A stretch of DNA of 64,000 bases, from contig CAYZJB010000001.1 in the NCBI GenBank assembly GCA_964478735.1, positions 213,453 through 277,452 of the forward strand. Reading direction: 5' to 3'. This stretch comes from CAYZJB01 sp964478735 (lineage in GTDB: Bacteria > CLD3 > SB21). Shown here piece after piece: positions 29,045 to 38,622 of the stretch. Below the pieces are notes generated by a model. That model searched no databases, had not been told where the DNA came from, and saw only the letters and a program-made list of their open reading frames with translations. Position numbers and translations under genes: made by a program. How positions within the stretch are numbered: the stretch's first letter is position 1; every line of letters starts with the position of its first letter.

Positions 29045-30120
29045 AAACGGCTTCCCGCGCGCCTTTCCGCATTTTTGCCGTGCTGGTCGTGCTCTGCCTC
29101 GCGCAGGCCGGCTGGTGGATTTATTTCCAGATTCAGGAGGCCGAGCATTCGTATCAACTCCGCATGAGCCATCTCGAGGCCGTGCGGTCTCTTGTCGAAC
29201 TGCAACACGGGAACGCCCGTACCGGCATCGTCGACAGCGTACTGGCGCTGCAGTATCCCGATCTGAGGGTCCTGTCGTCCGATCCGCTTCGCCTCGGTAT
29301 CCGCGAGGACGCCGTACGGCGCGAACGACGGGATGCGGACGGACGGGTGGTGATGTTTATCTCGGAAGGAGTGTTTTTTTTGCTGCTGATACTGGGTGGC
29401 ATGGTCGTGATCTACATGACGATGGTGAGAGACGCGCGGCTGCAGAGGCAACAGAATAATTTCATCCTCAGTGTCACACACGAATTCAAGTCGCCGCTCG
29501 CATCGTTGAAACTGTACCTGCAGACGATTTTGGCCAAACCCGTGGCCCCGGACCGCCAGCGGGCCTTTCTCGAAAACGGCCTCGGCGATATCGATCGTTT
29601 ACAAACCCTCATCGACAACGTGCTTGCCGCTTCACGGATCGAACACGGAGGTCAATGGTCCATGGAGCCTGTGAACCTGTCCGAGGTGGCGGAAAACGTA
29701 CTGAAAAAAGCATTGTATATTCCGGACCGGCATCGCATCGAAACGTCGATCGAGACCGATCTCCGGATGACCGGCGATTCGGCCGCTCTGTATTCCGTCA
29801 TCGATAATTTATTGGACAATGCGCTCAAATACTCGAACCAACAGGTCCGTCTTTCGTTGGCGAAGCATGACGGCCGCATTGAATTGCGGGTTGAAGACCG
29901 CGGTCCCGGTATCGATTCCAAATACCGGAAATTGATCTTTCAGAAATTTTTCCGGATTGGAGACGAAATGACGCGTCGTTCACACGGTACGGGTCTCGGC
30001 CTTTTTCTGGTCGACCAGATCATTCAGCGCCACGGCGGTACGGTCGACATCCGTACGCAAACGTCCGGTGAGACCGGAACGATGTTTATCGTGTCATTTC
30101 CAGCAAAGGAGACGCCTTGA
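29041..30120 (+). CDS. Membrane sensor histidine kinase
   Basis: A 359-residue kinase with two spans (about 9-29 and 109-129) around an 80-residue periplasmic region. The dimerisation box is SVTHEFKSPLASL with His147; the ATPase domain has N box DNLLDNALKYSN, G1 EDRGPGID and G2 GTGLGLF. The GTG start overlaps the J-domain gene stop, and the response regulator start overlaps its own stop, so all three are probably co-translated. The periplasmic part has no recognised sensor fold, so the beta-helix protein may supply the input. Confidence 0.92.
   Translation: MKTASRAPFRIFAVLVVLCLAQAGWWIYFQIQEAEHSYQLRMSHLEAVRSLVELQHGNARTGIVDSVLALQYPDLRVLSSDPLRLGIREDAVRRERRDADGRVVMFISEGVFFLLLILGGMVVIYMTMVRDARLQRQQNNFILSVTHEFKSPLASLKLYLQTILAKPVAPDRQRAFLENGLGDIDRLQTLIDNVLAASRIEHGGQWSMEPVNLSEVAENVLKKALYIPDRHRIETSIETDLRMTGDSAALYSVIDNLLDNALKYSNQQVRLSLAKHDGRIELRVEDRGPGIDSKYRKLIFQKFFRIGDEMTRRSHGTGLGLFLVDQIIQRHGGTVDIRTQTSGETGTMFIVSFPAKETP
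30105..30111 (+). promoter_or_regulatory. Ribosome binding site that fixes the TTG start of the response regulator
   Basis: AAAGGAG lies five bases before TTG at 30117. The same CAAAGGAGAC string occurs before the ATG of the secreted protein at 30907, so both genes carry the same strong site. Confidence 0.75.
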
Positions 30121-30803
30121 AGCCACGAATCCTTCTTGTCGAAGACGAAGCGCATATTGCGGAATCGTTGTTGTTCAATCTCGAGGATCCGTACGACGTC
30201 GTGTGGGTCAAGGACGGGGAGTCGGCACTGTCGCTCGTCCGATCCGAGCGGATCGATCTTTTGATCCTCGACGTCATGCTGCCCGGGTTGAACGGTTACG
30301 ACGTCTGCAAAAAAATCCGCGACGACGGGAACAACGTACCGATCCTGATGCTGACGGCGCGGAATGAAGACCGGGACCGCGTGGAGGGCCTCCGGCAAGG
30401 CGCTGACGACTATCTCGGCAAGCCGTTCAATCTGGACGAATTTTTACTTCGCGTGCAGGCGCTGTTGCGGCGGGCCGGGCTGAAGGAACAGTCCCATAGC
30501 CGATTTTCATTCCATGACGTTACCATCGATTTCGACAATTACGAAGCGACGAAAAACGGCCGCAAGATGACGCTGACGAAAACCGAATGCCTGTTGATGA
30601 AACTCCTGATCGAAAAGGAAGATCAGGTGGTCACGCGCGAGGAGATGCTGTCGAAAGTCTGGGGATATGAAAATTTTCCGTCGACGCGGACGGTGGATAA
30701 CTTCGTCGTCAAGCTTCGTACCTATTTCGAACCCGATCCGAAAGAACCGAGGTTCATTCTGTCGGTGCGAGGAGTGGGATACAAGTTTACGAGATTGGTA
30801 TAG
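30117..30803 (+). CDS. OmpR/PhoB-family response regulator
   Basis: A 228-residue regulator with a receiver domain (VEDE pocket, phospho-acceptor Asp52 in LILDVMLP, Thr in MLTAR, Lys in LGKPFN) and a C-terminal winged helix (LTKTECLLMKLLIEK, then TRTVDNFVVKLR and VRGVGYKF). It begins with TTG overlapping the kinase stop. It should be the DNA-binding output of the adjacent kinase. The following secreted-protein gene is a likely target. Confidence 0.93.
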   Translation: MKPRILLVEDEAHIAESLLFNLEDPYDVVWVKDGESALSLVRSERIDLLILDVMLPGLNGYDVCKKIRDDGNNVPILMLTARNEDRDRVEGLRQGADDYLGKPFNLDEFLLRVQALLRRAGLKEQSHSRFSFHDVTIDFDNYEATKNGRKMTLTKTECLLMKLLIEKEDQVVTREEMLSKVWGYENFPSTRTVDNFVVKLRTYFEPDPKEPRFILSVRGVGYKFTRLV

Positions 30804-30847
30804 GAAATGACCGGGCGCATGGCAACGAGCAGGGAAGAAAAAACTTA

Positions 30848-30876
30848 TTGTGACTCTCGAGCGGCGCGGTTATTTT
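30848..30876 (+). promoter_or_regulatory. Possible promoter for the small secreted protein
   Basis: TTGTGA, a 17-base spacer and TATTTT match the sigma-70 pattern at four of six positions in each hexamer. They lie in the 103-base gap before the gene at 30907. Confidence 0.3.
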
Positions 30877-30906
30877 AACCCACATCGTTCGAACAAAGGA
30901 GACAGT

Positions 30907-31350
30907 ATGAAATGGTTGGTCGCATTCGTTGTACTGGGGACGTCAGCCGTCGCCCAGGACGCGCCGGGAGACACGTATACCATCGCGGCGGGTTCCAACA
31001 CGATCACAATCACGGGCGCGAAGCGCGGGGCCGAAGGATATTATAAAGAAGTCGTGATGAATAGCACGATGCCCCTGCGGGTCTTTTTCAAGAAGAACGA
31101 TAAAACGGATTCCGATCTCTATGCCAACGAAGTAAAGATATATTACAAGCGGAATGAGCGAGGAGAAGAAGTCTGCGACGTCGGTATCGACGGCAAGTTC
31201 TACTGGTCGTCGCGCGTCGTATACTTTGTTACGGCCAATGTCCAGGCGGATTTCATCAAGGTGAACGACAACCGCATCACGCTGGACAAAATCTATTATC
31301 TCGATCAGGGAGGAATTCCCTTTTCCATTTCGCGCATTGCCGCCCGCTAA
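30907..31350 (+). CDS. Small secreted protein of unknown function
   Basis: A 147-residue protein with a signal peptide (MKWLVAFVVLGTSAVAQ, cleavage after Ala16 or Gln17). The mature 130 residues alternate strand-like segments rich in Tyr, Lys and Asp (KIYYKRNERGEEVCDVGIDG, then VVYFVTANVQADFIKV), consistent with a small beta-sandwich or barrel. It has a single mature Cys. AAAGGAG five bases before the ATG fixes this start; a longer open frame from 30850 lacks a signal and is rejected. It follows the kinase/regulator pair and is closed by a terminator. Confidence 0.72.
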   Translation: MKWLVAFVVLGTSAVAQDAPGDTYTIAAGSNTITITGAKRGAEGYYKEVVMNSTMPLRVFFKKNDKTDSDLYANEVKIYYKRNERGEEVCDVGIDGKFYWSSRVVYFVTANVQADFIKVNDNRITLDKIYYLDQGGIPFSISRIAAR

Positions 31351-31364
31351 GGGCGGTTTTCGTT
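31340..31364 (+). terminator. Rho-independent terminator at the end of the J-domain/two-component operon
   Basis: CCGCCC (31340-31345) pairs with GGGCGG (31351-31356) over a five-base loop that contains the stop codon TAA, followed by TTTTCGTTTT. Confidence 0.8.
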
Positions 31365-31394
31365 TTAGCACACGCTTTTTGACGAACCTCCTCG

Positions 31395-34300
31395 ATGTCG
31401 GACTTTGTCCATCTTCATACCCACAGCGATTACAGTTTCCTCGACAGTTGTTGCAAAGTAGACCAACTCATCGGCGCCGCGGTGGAAAGCCGCATGCCGG
31501 CGCTGGCGCTGACGGATTACGGAAATCTTTGCGGCGCGGCGGAATTCTACAGCAAGGCGAAAGCCGCCGGCATCAAGCCGATCATCGGGATGGAGGCGTA
31601 TCTCGCACCCAACCGCCTGGAAAAAAGCCGCTTGATTTACCATCTCCTGCTGATGGTCAAAGACGAAACCGGGTACCGGAACCTGACGAAGCTTTCATCG
31701 CTCGGGTATCTCGAAGGGTTTTATTACAAACCGCGGATCGATAAGGCGCTGTTGCGGCAACATGCGGCGGGACTGATCGGGACGTCGGCCTGCCTCAAAG
31801 GGGAAATTCCACAGAGTCTGATGCACGGGCGATACGACCAGGCACGGGCCGCCGCCCTGGAATACCTCGATATTTTTGAGGGACGTTTTTATCTCGAAGT
31901 TCAGCGGCACGGACTCGAGGTCGATACGCGTGTCATCGAAGGCATGCAACGCCTCTCCGCCGACCTGAATATACCTCTCGTGGCCGCCAACGATATCCAT
32001 TATATGCGTCCCGAACAGGCGTCCGCTCATGAAGTGCTGCTTTGCATCCAGTCGGGCAAGACGATCAACGACGTTACCCATCCCCGATATCCAGGCCATT
32101 CGTTTTACTTCCGGTCGTCGGCGGAAATGAAAACATTGTTTGAAGACATACCGTCGTCGATCGACAATACGCTGGCACTTGCGGAATCCGTGGAATTCAA
32201 AATGAACTTCGGACAGGCTTTGCTGCCGAAATTTACGCTGCCCGATGGAACAACGGAAGACGATTACCTCCGGCAGTTGGCTTTTGCCGGACTTCGGGAA
32301 AAAGTCGGCGACCTCTCGGAGCCTCTACGTGAACGTCTGGAGTACGAGCTGGACATGATCGCGAAAATGGGATTTCCAGGGTACTTTCTCGTCGTCCAGG
32401 ACTTCATCAATTCCGCGAAAAAACTGGGCGTATCCGTCGGTCCGGGCCGCGGGTCCGCCGCGGGCAGTTTGGTTTCGTACGCCGTCGGCATTACCAACGT
32501 CGATCCGATCAAATACAGTTTGCTGTTCGAACGCTTTCTGAATCCCGAACGTATTTCGATGCCCGACATCGATATCGACTTTGACGACCGCAACCGGAAC
32601 AAGGTCATCGAGTATGTGATCGAAAAATACGGCAAGGACAACGTCGCCCAGATCATCACGTTCGGCACGATGGCTGCCCGGGGCGTCCTGCGCGACGTGG
32701 CCCGTGCGCTGGAAGTGCCGCTCGGTGAAGCGGACCGTATTGCCAAGATGGTGCCGCGTAAACTCGGCATCACGCTTTCCGAAGCGATCGAGCAGGTTCC
32801 GGAGATGAAGGCGCTGGAACAGAGCCCGAATCCAAGTTTGCAAAAGCTGCTGGAAAACGCACGGCACCTCGAAGGGCTGGTCCGTCAGCCCGGTATTCAC
32901 GCGGCCGGCGTCGTGATTACCCCGCGTCCGTTGACCGAGTTGATCCCGGTGTACAAATCGTCACGGGACGAAATCGCGACCCAGTTTGACAAAGATTGGG
33001 TCGAGAAAATCGGGTTGCTGAAGATGGATTTTCTCGGCCTGACGACGCTGACGATACTGGATGACGCGTGCCGGCTGATCGAACAGCACCACGGGACGTC
33101 CATCGACCTGGACAAAATTCCTCTCGACGACGAAGCGACGTTCCAGCTTTTCTGGCGCGGCGAGACGATCGGCATTTTTCAGTTTGAATCGCAGGGCATG
33201 ACGGAGTACATGAAGCAACTCAAGCCGACGAGCATCGAAGACCTGATCGCGATGAACGCGCTTTACCGTCCGGGCCCGATGGAATTCATCAACACCTATA
33301 TCGCCCGTAAACACGGACGCGAGCCGATCGATTGTTATCACGAAACGCTTGAACCGATTTTACGTCCGACGTACGGCGTCATCGTGTATCAGGAGCAGGT
33401 GATGCAGGTTGCCCAGGTGTTGGCCGGATTTTCTCTGGGCAAAGCGGACGTGGTGCGCCGGATCATGGCGAAAAAAAAACCCGACGAGCTCGAAAAAATT
33501 CGCCCGGAATGGATCGAAGGAGCCGTCGCGAGGGGCTATAGCAAAGATCTCGCGGAAAAGATTTTCAGTCTTCTGGTCCCTTTTTCCAACTACGCGTTCA
33601 ACAAAAGTCACTCGGCAGCCTATTCGATCCTCGCGTATCAGACGGCCTACCTCAAGGCGCACTATCCCGCGGAGTTTATGGCCGCGGTGTTATCGAGTGA
33701 AATGGCGAACACCGACCGCATTTCGGTGTTGATCTCCGCCTGTCGCGAGATGGGGATTGATGTGCTGCCTCCCGACGTCAATGCGAGCGTCGCGGCGTTT
33801 TCCGTCAAAGATAAGACCATCCGGTTCGGCCTCGGAGCGGTGAAAAACGTCGGTCTGGGCGCGATCGAGTCGATCATCCAAGCGCGGCAGGAGCACGGGC
33901 CATTTCAAAATCTGATGGATCTGGCCGCCCACGTCGATCTGCGGCTCGTGAATAAAAAAGTCCTCGAAAGCCTCGTCATGTCCGGCGCCTGCGATTCGCT
34001 TGCGGGGCATCGTGCCCAGCAGTTTGCCGCCGTCGAGATGGCCGTCGACCATGCGGCGAAATTTCAGGAGCGGATGAACAGCGATCAGGTCGACATTTTT
34101 GGCGGTACGCTATCGACGGAAGAGAATTCACATCGGACCGTGTTCAAACTGCCGGAAGTTCCCAAATGGTCGCACGCCGAGTCGCTGGCCAAAGAAAAAG
34201 AACTGCTCGGATTTTACGCGTCCGGACATCCGCTGGATAAATACCGGCTGCATCTCGAAACCTTCGGTACGACGACGACACTGGACGAACTCACGGACGG

Positions 34301-34823
34301 TGCGGACGTACGGATCGGCGGCATGATCAGTGAAATTCGACAGATCTTCGACCGCAAAGGCAATCCGATGGCCTTTGTCAAACTGGAGGGCCTGCACGGT
34401 TCAATCGAAGTCGTCGTTTTCGCCAGTGTGATGAAAGACCTGGGCCCCGCGCTCAAAAAGGAAGCCATCGTGATGGTGGCCGGCAAAGTGTCCTACCGCA
34501 ACGAGGTCCCAAGCATTCTGTGCGACCGCATATTTACAATGGACGAGGCGTTTGAATCGCTCACCGGACGTATCGTTCTCCACGTGTCCTATCATCAGCT
34601 CCATAACGGCATCGTACCGGCATTGATGGAACTGTTGCAACAAAACCGTCCGCCGTCGGACACGCGCAGTTCATGTGAAGTTCATCTTTGCGTCGATCTG
34701 GCCGATCGCCCCGCTCTCGCGACGTACAAAATCAATCGCTTTCGCATTGTGCCGTCTATGAATCTCTTGAACGGGCTTGCGAAGATTCTTGGCCGGGGCA
34801 AAGTACATATCGCGGCGCGCTAA
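31395..34823 (+). CDS. dnaE: DNA polymerase III subunit alpha
   Basis: The replicative polymerase catalytic subunit, 1142 residues, as expected for DnaE1. The PHP domain starts with HLHTHSDYSFLD; the palm has the catalytic PDIDIDF at about residue 391; fingers, beta-binding and helix-hairpin-helix regions follow, and an OB-fold (IGGMISEIRQ) lies near the C terminus. It lies well away from dnaN. The terminator at 31340 separates it from the upstream operon. Confidence 0.96.
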   Translation: MSDFVHLHTHSDYSFLDSCCKVDQLIGAAVESRMPALALTDYGNLCGAAEFYSKAKAAGIKPIIGMEAYLAPNRLEKSRLIYHLLLMVKDETGYRNLTKLSSLGYLEGFYYKPRIDKALLRQHAAGLIGTSACLKGEIPQSLMHGRYDQARAAALEYLDIFEGRFYLEVQRHGLEVDTRVIEGMQRLSADLNIPLVAANDIHYMRPEQASAHEVLLCIQSGKTINDVTHPRYPGHSFYFRSSAEMKTLFEDIPSSIDNTLALAESVEFKMNFGQALLPKFTLPDGTTEDDYLRQLAFAGLREKVGDLSEPLRERLEYELDMIAKMGFPGYFLVVQDFINSAKKLGVSVGPGRGSAAGSLVSYAVGITNVDPIKYSLLFERFLNPERISMPDIDIDFDDRNRNKVIEYVIEKYGKDNVAQIITFGTMAARGVLRDVARALEVPLGEADRIAKMVPRKLGITLSEAIEQVPEMKALEQSPNPSLQKLLENARHLEGLVRQPGIHAAGVVITPRPLTELIPVYKSSRDEIATQFDKDWVEKIGLLKMDFLGLTTLTILDDACRLIEQHHGTSIDLDKIPLDDEATFQLFWRGETIGIFQFESQGMTEYMKQLKPTSIEDLIAMNALYRPGPMEFINTYIARKHGREPIDCYHETLEPILRPTYGVIVYQEQVMQVAQVLAGFSLGKADVVRRIMAKKKPDELEKIRPEWIEGAVARGYSKDLAEKIFSLLVPFSNYAFNKSHSAAYSILAYQTAYLKAHYPAEFMAAVLSSEMANTDRISVLISACREMGIDVLPPDVNASVAAFSVKDKTIRFGLGAVKNVGLGAIESIIQARQEHGPFQNLMDLAAHVDLRLVNKKVLESLVMSGACDSLAGHRAQQFAAVEMAVDHAAKFQERMNSDQVDIFGGTLSTEENSHRTVFKLPEVPKWSHAESLAKEKELLGFYASGHPLDKYRLHLETFGTTTTLDELTDGADVRIGGMISEIRQIFDRKGNPMAFVKLEGLHGSIEVVVFASVMKDLGPALKKEAIVMVAGKVSYRNEVPSILCDRIFTMDEAFESLTGRIVLHVSYHQLHNGIVPALMELLQQNRPPSDTRSSCEVHLCVDLADRPALATYKINRFRIVPSMNLLNGLAKILGRGKVHIAAR

Positions 34824-34867
34824 TATCGCGTTACCTGAATATGTTATTGTAAGGCTGGAAGCGTTTC

Positions 34868-34882
34868 TTGACCTTGGGTCAA
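34868..34882 (+). promoter_or_regulatory. Palindrome TTGACC-TTG-GGTCAA before the propeller kinase gene
   Basis: A perfect 6+3+6 inverted repeat ends two bases before the ATG at 34885. If it is an operator, the true start is probably further downstream, for example the TTG at 34966 that begins a good signal peptide. Confidence 0.4.
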
Positions 34883-34884
34883 TA

Positions 34885-37800
34885 ATGAGATGTTCGGTAT
34901 CTTACATACGATTCACGAAGTCGGCATCTCTGGATGAGAGTCATCTCGGACTTCCTTTCCAGATCTTGAAAAGGGACGTCCTGTTCAAACTCTCCATTTG
35001 TATTACGTTCATGATTTTGCCCGCCGTGGCGCAACGACAAAACGTGTATTTCGATCATCTCACCATCGAGGAAGGGCTTTCTCAAAGTTCCGTTCATGTC
35101 GTCATTCAAGACCGCTACGGTTTTATGTGGTTCGGTACGGCCGGCGGGCTCAATCGATACGACGGATACACGATCGAGCGGTACACTCACAACCTCCTCG
35201 ATACGACTACCATCGCCAACGACTGGATTACACAGCTTCATGAGGATGTTTCGGGTCGGATATGGATCGGGACGGCGGGCGGTCTTAGCGTTTATCATCC
35301 TCCGGTCAATCGTTTTTCATCGGTTGCACTCAACGATCAGGGGGCGCTGGGAACATCGATCACCGATCTGCTGACGGACACGTCGGGCAGGGTCTGGGCG
35401 GCGACGCGACAGGGACTTTTTCGTTATGATCCGGACGCCGGTACATCGAAGCTCGTCATGTCGGCACCGGTCACGGCGCTGGGTTATGAATCGCCGGGAA
35501 CATTTTGGGTCGGTACGGCGGACTCGCTGATTCTTGTTTCATCGGTCGACGGATCGAGGGCGGGATTCGCGATCCGGCTTCCGGTGACGTCGCTGCGCCG
35601 CGATCACGCCGGTCACCTGTGGATTGGCTCTGACGACGGCTTGATGCGCCTCGATCGTTCGCGTTCGCGGCTGGAACCGATGACGATTTTGCGAAAGCAC
35701 CTCGGTAAAAATCCGCGCATCTTCAAACTGTACGAAGACCGCGGGGGATGGATGTGGCTGGGTACGGCGGCGGACGGTTTGTTGAAACTGGATCCTAAAC
35801 GGGAAAAAGTGATTGCGTACGCCTACGATCATCTGGATCCGGGAAGTCTCGGCCGGGGCGAAGTCCAGGCTATTTTCGAAGACCGAACGGGGATTCTGTG
35901 GGTCGGAACGAGCCTTGGCGGCATTTCCAAACTCAGCAAAACGCGTGGACGTTTTAAACTGGCCCGCCATGAAGAAGGGGAAGGCGTTCTCGAGCATAAT
36001 ATCTGGTCGATTACAGAAGACCGCGACGGCAATTTATGGTTTGCAACGGAATCCGGGTTGTGCTTTCTGGATCGTGGGGCCAACCGGTATCATCACGTGA
36101 CGGTCGAAGGGATGCCGCGCCGGTTACTGTATCTCCATGAGGATCCGACCGGTCATTTGTGGATCGGCGGGACGGACGAATTGATCCGTATGGATCGTAA
36201 GACGAGTGCCGTTCGGTTCTATCGTCATCGCGATGAAGATTCTACCTCACTGTCAAAGGGTGATGTACGTGCCGTTTTCACGGAGGATAACGTATTATGG
36301 GTCGGCACGTCGAGCGGACTGGACCGCCTCGATCTGACAACGGAGACATTTTCGAGACCGCTCCCGGTGCGGGGCTCCGTCCAGTGTCTGAGCAGTGATC
36401 CGAATGGAAATCTGTGGGTGGGCACGATGTCGGGTCTGTACCGCATTGATCCATACCGGCAGGGGGTAACCACGTTCGAACGCACAACGGAGACGGAAGG
36501 CGCGCTGAGCCATCCATTTGTTCTTTCGATCTACCCGGAGCCCGGCGGCGACGTCTGGATCGGGACGTATGGAGGAGGATTGAACCGGTTTGATGCAAAG
36601 ACACAGACCTTCGAATCTTTTTCTTATCTCGAAGGAGTCGGTGAAAGCATCGTCTACGGCATCCTGCCCGGCAATGACCGCCATCTCTGGTTGAGTACCA
36701 ATCGCGGTCTTGTTCGTTTCGACCCCGTGTCGCGGGCTTCGCGTACATACGACGTTTCCGACGGGCTTTCGAGCAATGAATTCAACCAAGGCGCGTACTG
36801 CCGTACCCGCGCCGGGGAACTCTTCTTTGGTAATATCAACGGTACCGTCAGTTTCTTCCCGGACGAAATCCGGGATAATCAATACGTACCTCCCGTTCTG
36901 GTGACGGCATTTAAAAAATTTGACCGTGTGATTCGATTCCCGCAGCCGGTCTGGGAAATGACGGATTTGCAGCTTTCGTATAACGAAAATTTTTTTTCAT
37001 TCGAATTTACAGCACTCGATTTCAACAACCCGTCGAAGAACCGGTATGCCTACCGGCTCGAAGGCTTCGACCATTCGTGGATCTATTGCGGAACGCGCCG
37101 CTACGCCAGTTATACCAACCTGAGTCCCGGGCAGTACGTATTTCGCGTCATTGCATCGAATGACGACTTGGTATGGAACGACCGCGGCTTTGCGATTCGC
37201 GTAACGATCGTGCCCCCGTTCTGGCGCACGTGGTGGTTTTATGCGATCGTCGTCCTCGTCGTCATCCTGACGGCCGTAGGATTTCACGAATATCGAGTGC
37301 GTCAGGAAATCAAACAGACGCTGGCGATTCAAAAAGCGAGAATTCAGGAAAGTGAACGCGTTCGAAAAAAAGCCGCCGATGATTTTCATGACGAATTCGG
37401 ACATAAATTGACCAAAATCACGCTGCTTTGCGAAGTCATGAAAAACGACCTGAGGGACCCGCGGCCGGAGGCCGTGGACGTGCTCAACAAGATCATCAAT
37501 ACGTCGAAAACGCTGTCCATTGGCATGCGCGATTTTCTATGGACCATGAACCCTGAAAAAGACAGCCTGTATGAAACGGCCGTTCGGTTGAAGGACTTTG
37601 GCGATGACTTGTTCGATCGCAGCGGTGTGGCGTTTACCGTCGACGGACTGACGCCGAAGATGGAGTCGGTCAAATTGACCATGGAATGGCGCCGCAATCT
37701 GACGCTGATCTTCAAAGAAGCCATGAATAATATTTTAAAGCATGCCCGGAGCCGTAACGTCCATCTGGAATTCGGCGTCGGTGAAACGCACGTCGATATC

Positions 37801-37980
37801 CGGCTGTCGGACGACGGAATCGGTTTTTCGTCGGCCAACGGATCGGCCGGCCAGGGCCTTTTCAGCATGCGAAATCGCGCGCAGAAATTAAACGCGGAAT
37901 TGTCCATCCGGTCGAGCGATCAGATCGGAACGGTCGTACACTTCCGCGGTCCCCTTCACGTCAATTCATCACCCAGATAA
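34885..37980 (+). CDS. Two-component regulator propeller sensor histidine kinase
   Basis: A sensor of about 1000 residues of the kind common in Bacteroidota. A signal peptide (FKLSICITFMILPAVAQ) precedes a double set of propeller repeats, seen as recurrent D..G.LW(I/V)GT..GL units, then a Y_Y_Y domain (NPSKNRYAYRLEGFDHSW, SYTNLSPGQYVFRV), a membrane span (WWFYAIVVLVVILTAVGF), a HisKA_3 box (DFHDEFGHKLTKITLL) and an ATPase domain (LSDDGIGFSS, GQGLFSMRNRA). Relatives sense polysaccharide fragments. Start uncertain: ATG 34885 or TTG 34966; the frame is open back to 34777 inside dnaE. Its regulator follows. Confidence 0.9.
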   Translation: MRCSVSYIRFTKSASLDESHLGLPFQILKRDVLFKLSICITFMILPAVAQRQNVYFDHLTIEEGLSQSSVHVVIQDRYGFMWFGTAGGLNRYDGYTIERYTHNLLDTTTIANDWITQLHEDVSGRIWIGTAGGLSVYHPPVNRFSSVALNDQGALGTSITDLLTDTSGRVWAATRQGLFRYDPDAGTSKLVMSAPVTALGYESPGTFWVGTADSLILVSSVDGSRAGFAIRLPVTSLRRDHAGHLWIGSDDGLMRLDRSRSRLEPMTILRKHLGKNPRIFKLYEDRGGWMWLGTAADGLLKLDPKREKVIAYAYDHLDPGSLGRGEVQAIFEDRTGILWVGTSLGGISKLSKTRGRFKLARHEEGEGVLEHNIWSITEDRDGNLWFATESGLCFLDRGANRYHHVTVEGMPRRLLYLHEDPTGHLWIGGTDELIRMDRKTSAVRFYRHRDEDSTSLSKGDVRAVFTEDNVLWVGTSSGLDRLDLTTETFSRPLPVRGSVQCLSSDPNGNLWVGTMSGLYRIDPYRQGVTTFERTTETEGALSHPFVLSIYPEPGGDVWIGTYGGGLNRFDAKTQTFESFSYLEGVGESIVYGILPGNDRHLWLSTNRGLVRFDPVSRASRTYDVSDGLSSNEFNQGAYCRTRAGELFFGNINGTVSFFPDEIRDNQYVPPVLVTAFKKFDRVIRFPQPVWEMTDLQLSYNENFFSFEFTALDFNNPSKNRYAYRLEGFDHSWIYCGTRRYASYTNLSPGQYVFRVIASNDDLVWNDRGFAIRVTIVPPFWRTWWFYAIVVLVVILTAVGFHEYRVRQEIKQTLAIQKARIQESERVRKKAADDFHDEFGHKLTKITLLCEVMKNDLRDPRPEAVDVLNKIINTSKTLSIGMRDFLWTMNPEKDSLYETAVRLKDFGDDLFDRSGVAFTVDGLTPKMESVKLTMEWRRNLTLIFKEAMNNILKHARSRNVHLEFGVGETHVDIRLSDDGIGFSSANGSAGQGLFSMRNRAQKLNAELSIRSSDQIGTVVHFRGPLHVNSSPR

Positions 37981-37990
37981 AGGAGTTCGT

Positions 37991-38608
37991 ATGATAACGG
38001 TATCGATCGTGGAAGACGACGAGGACATCCTCAACAGTCTGGCGACCCTGATCAACAATATCCCGCGATTTCAGTGCAAACACAAGTACTCGACGTGCAA
38101 GGCGGGCGTCGACGGCGTGGTAAAAAATCCGACCGACGTCGTTTTGATGGACATCGGACTACCGGACATGTCTGGTATCGAAGGCATCCGGAGGATCAAG
38201 GAGAAGATCCCCGATATCGACATCATCGTGTTGACGGTACATGAAAACGACGAGTACGTTTTTGAGGCGCTGTGCGCGGGCGCGTGCGGATATCTCGTCA
38301 AAGATACGCCGACGGCCAAGATCATCGAGGCGATCAAGGACGTCGCGAGCGGAGGCGCGCCGATGAGCACCCAGATTGCCCGTATGGTCGTCGGATCGTT
38401 CCAGAAAAAGCCGCACGCGCTTCTGACGACGCGAGAGACCGAGGTACTCGGACAACTGTGCATGGGCAAGAGTTACAAAATGATCGCGGATTCCCTTTTT
38501 ATCAGCGAGGAAACCGTCCGCCGCCATCTCAAAAGTATTTACAAAAAACTGGAAGTTCATTCCAAGTCGGAAGCCGTGGCGAAGGCGTTGAAAGAAAAAC
38601 TAGTGTAG
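37991..38608 (+). CDS. NarL/LuxR-family response regulator
   Basis: A 205-residue regulator preceded by AAGGAG. The receiver has the EDDED pocket, the phospho-acceptor Asp in VVLMDIGLPDMSG, the Thr in VLTVHE and the Lys in LVKDT; the C-terminal LuxR-type helix-turn-helix reads LTTRETEVLGQLCMGKSYK and SEETVRRHLKSIYKKL. It lies 10 bases after the propeller kinase, so it is its probable partner. HisKA_3 kinases normally pair with this class. Confidence 0.95.
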   Translation: MITVSIVEDDEDILNSLATLINNIPRFQCKHKYSTCKAGVDGVVKNPTDVVLMDIGLPDMSGIEGIRRIKEKIPDIDIIVLTVHENDEYVFEALCAGACGYLVKDTPTAKIIEAIKDVASGGAPMSTQIARMVVGSFQKKPHALLTTRETEVLGQLCMGKSYKMIADSLFISEETVRRHLKSIYKKLEVHSKSEAVAKALKEKLV

Positions 38609-38622
38609 AATGCGCTGACAAT

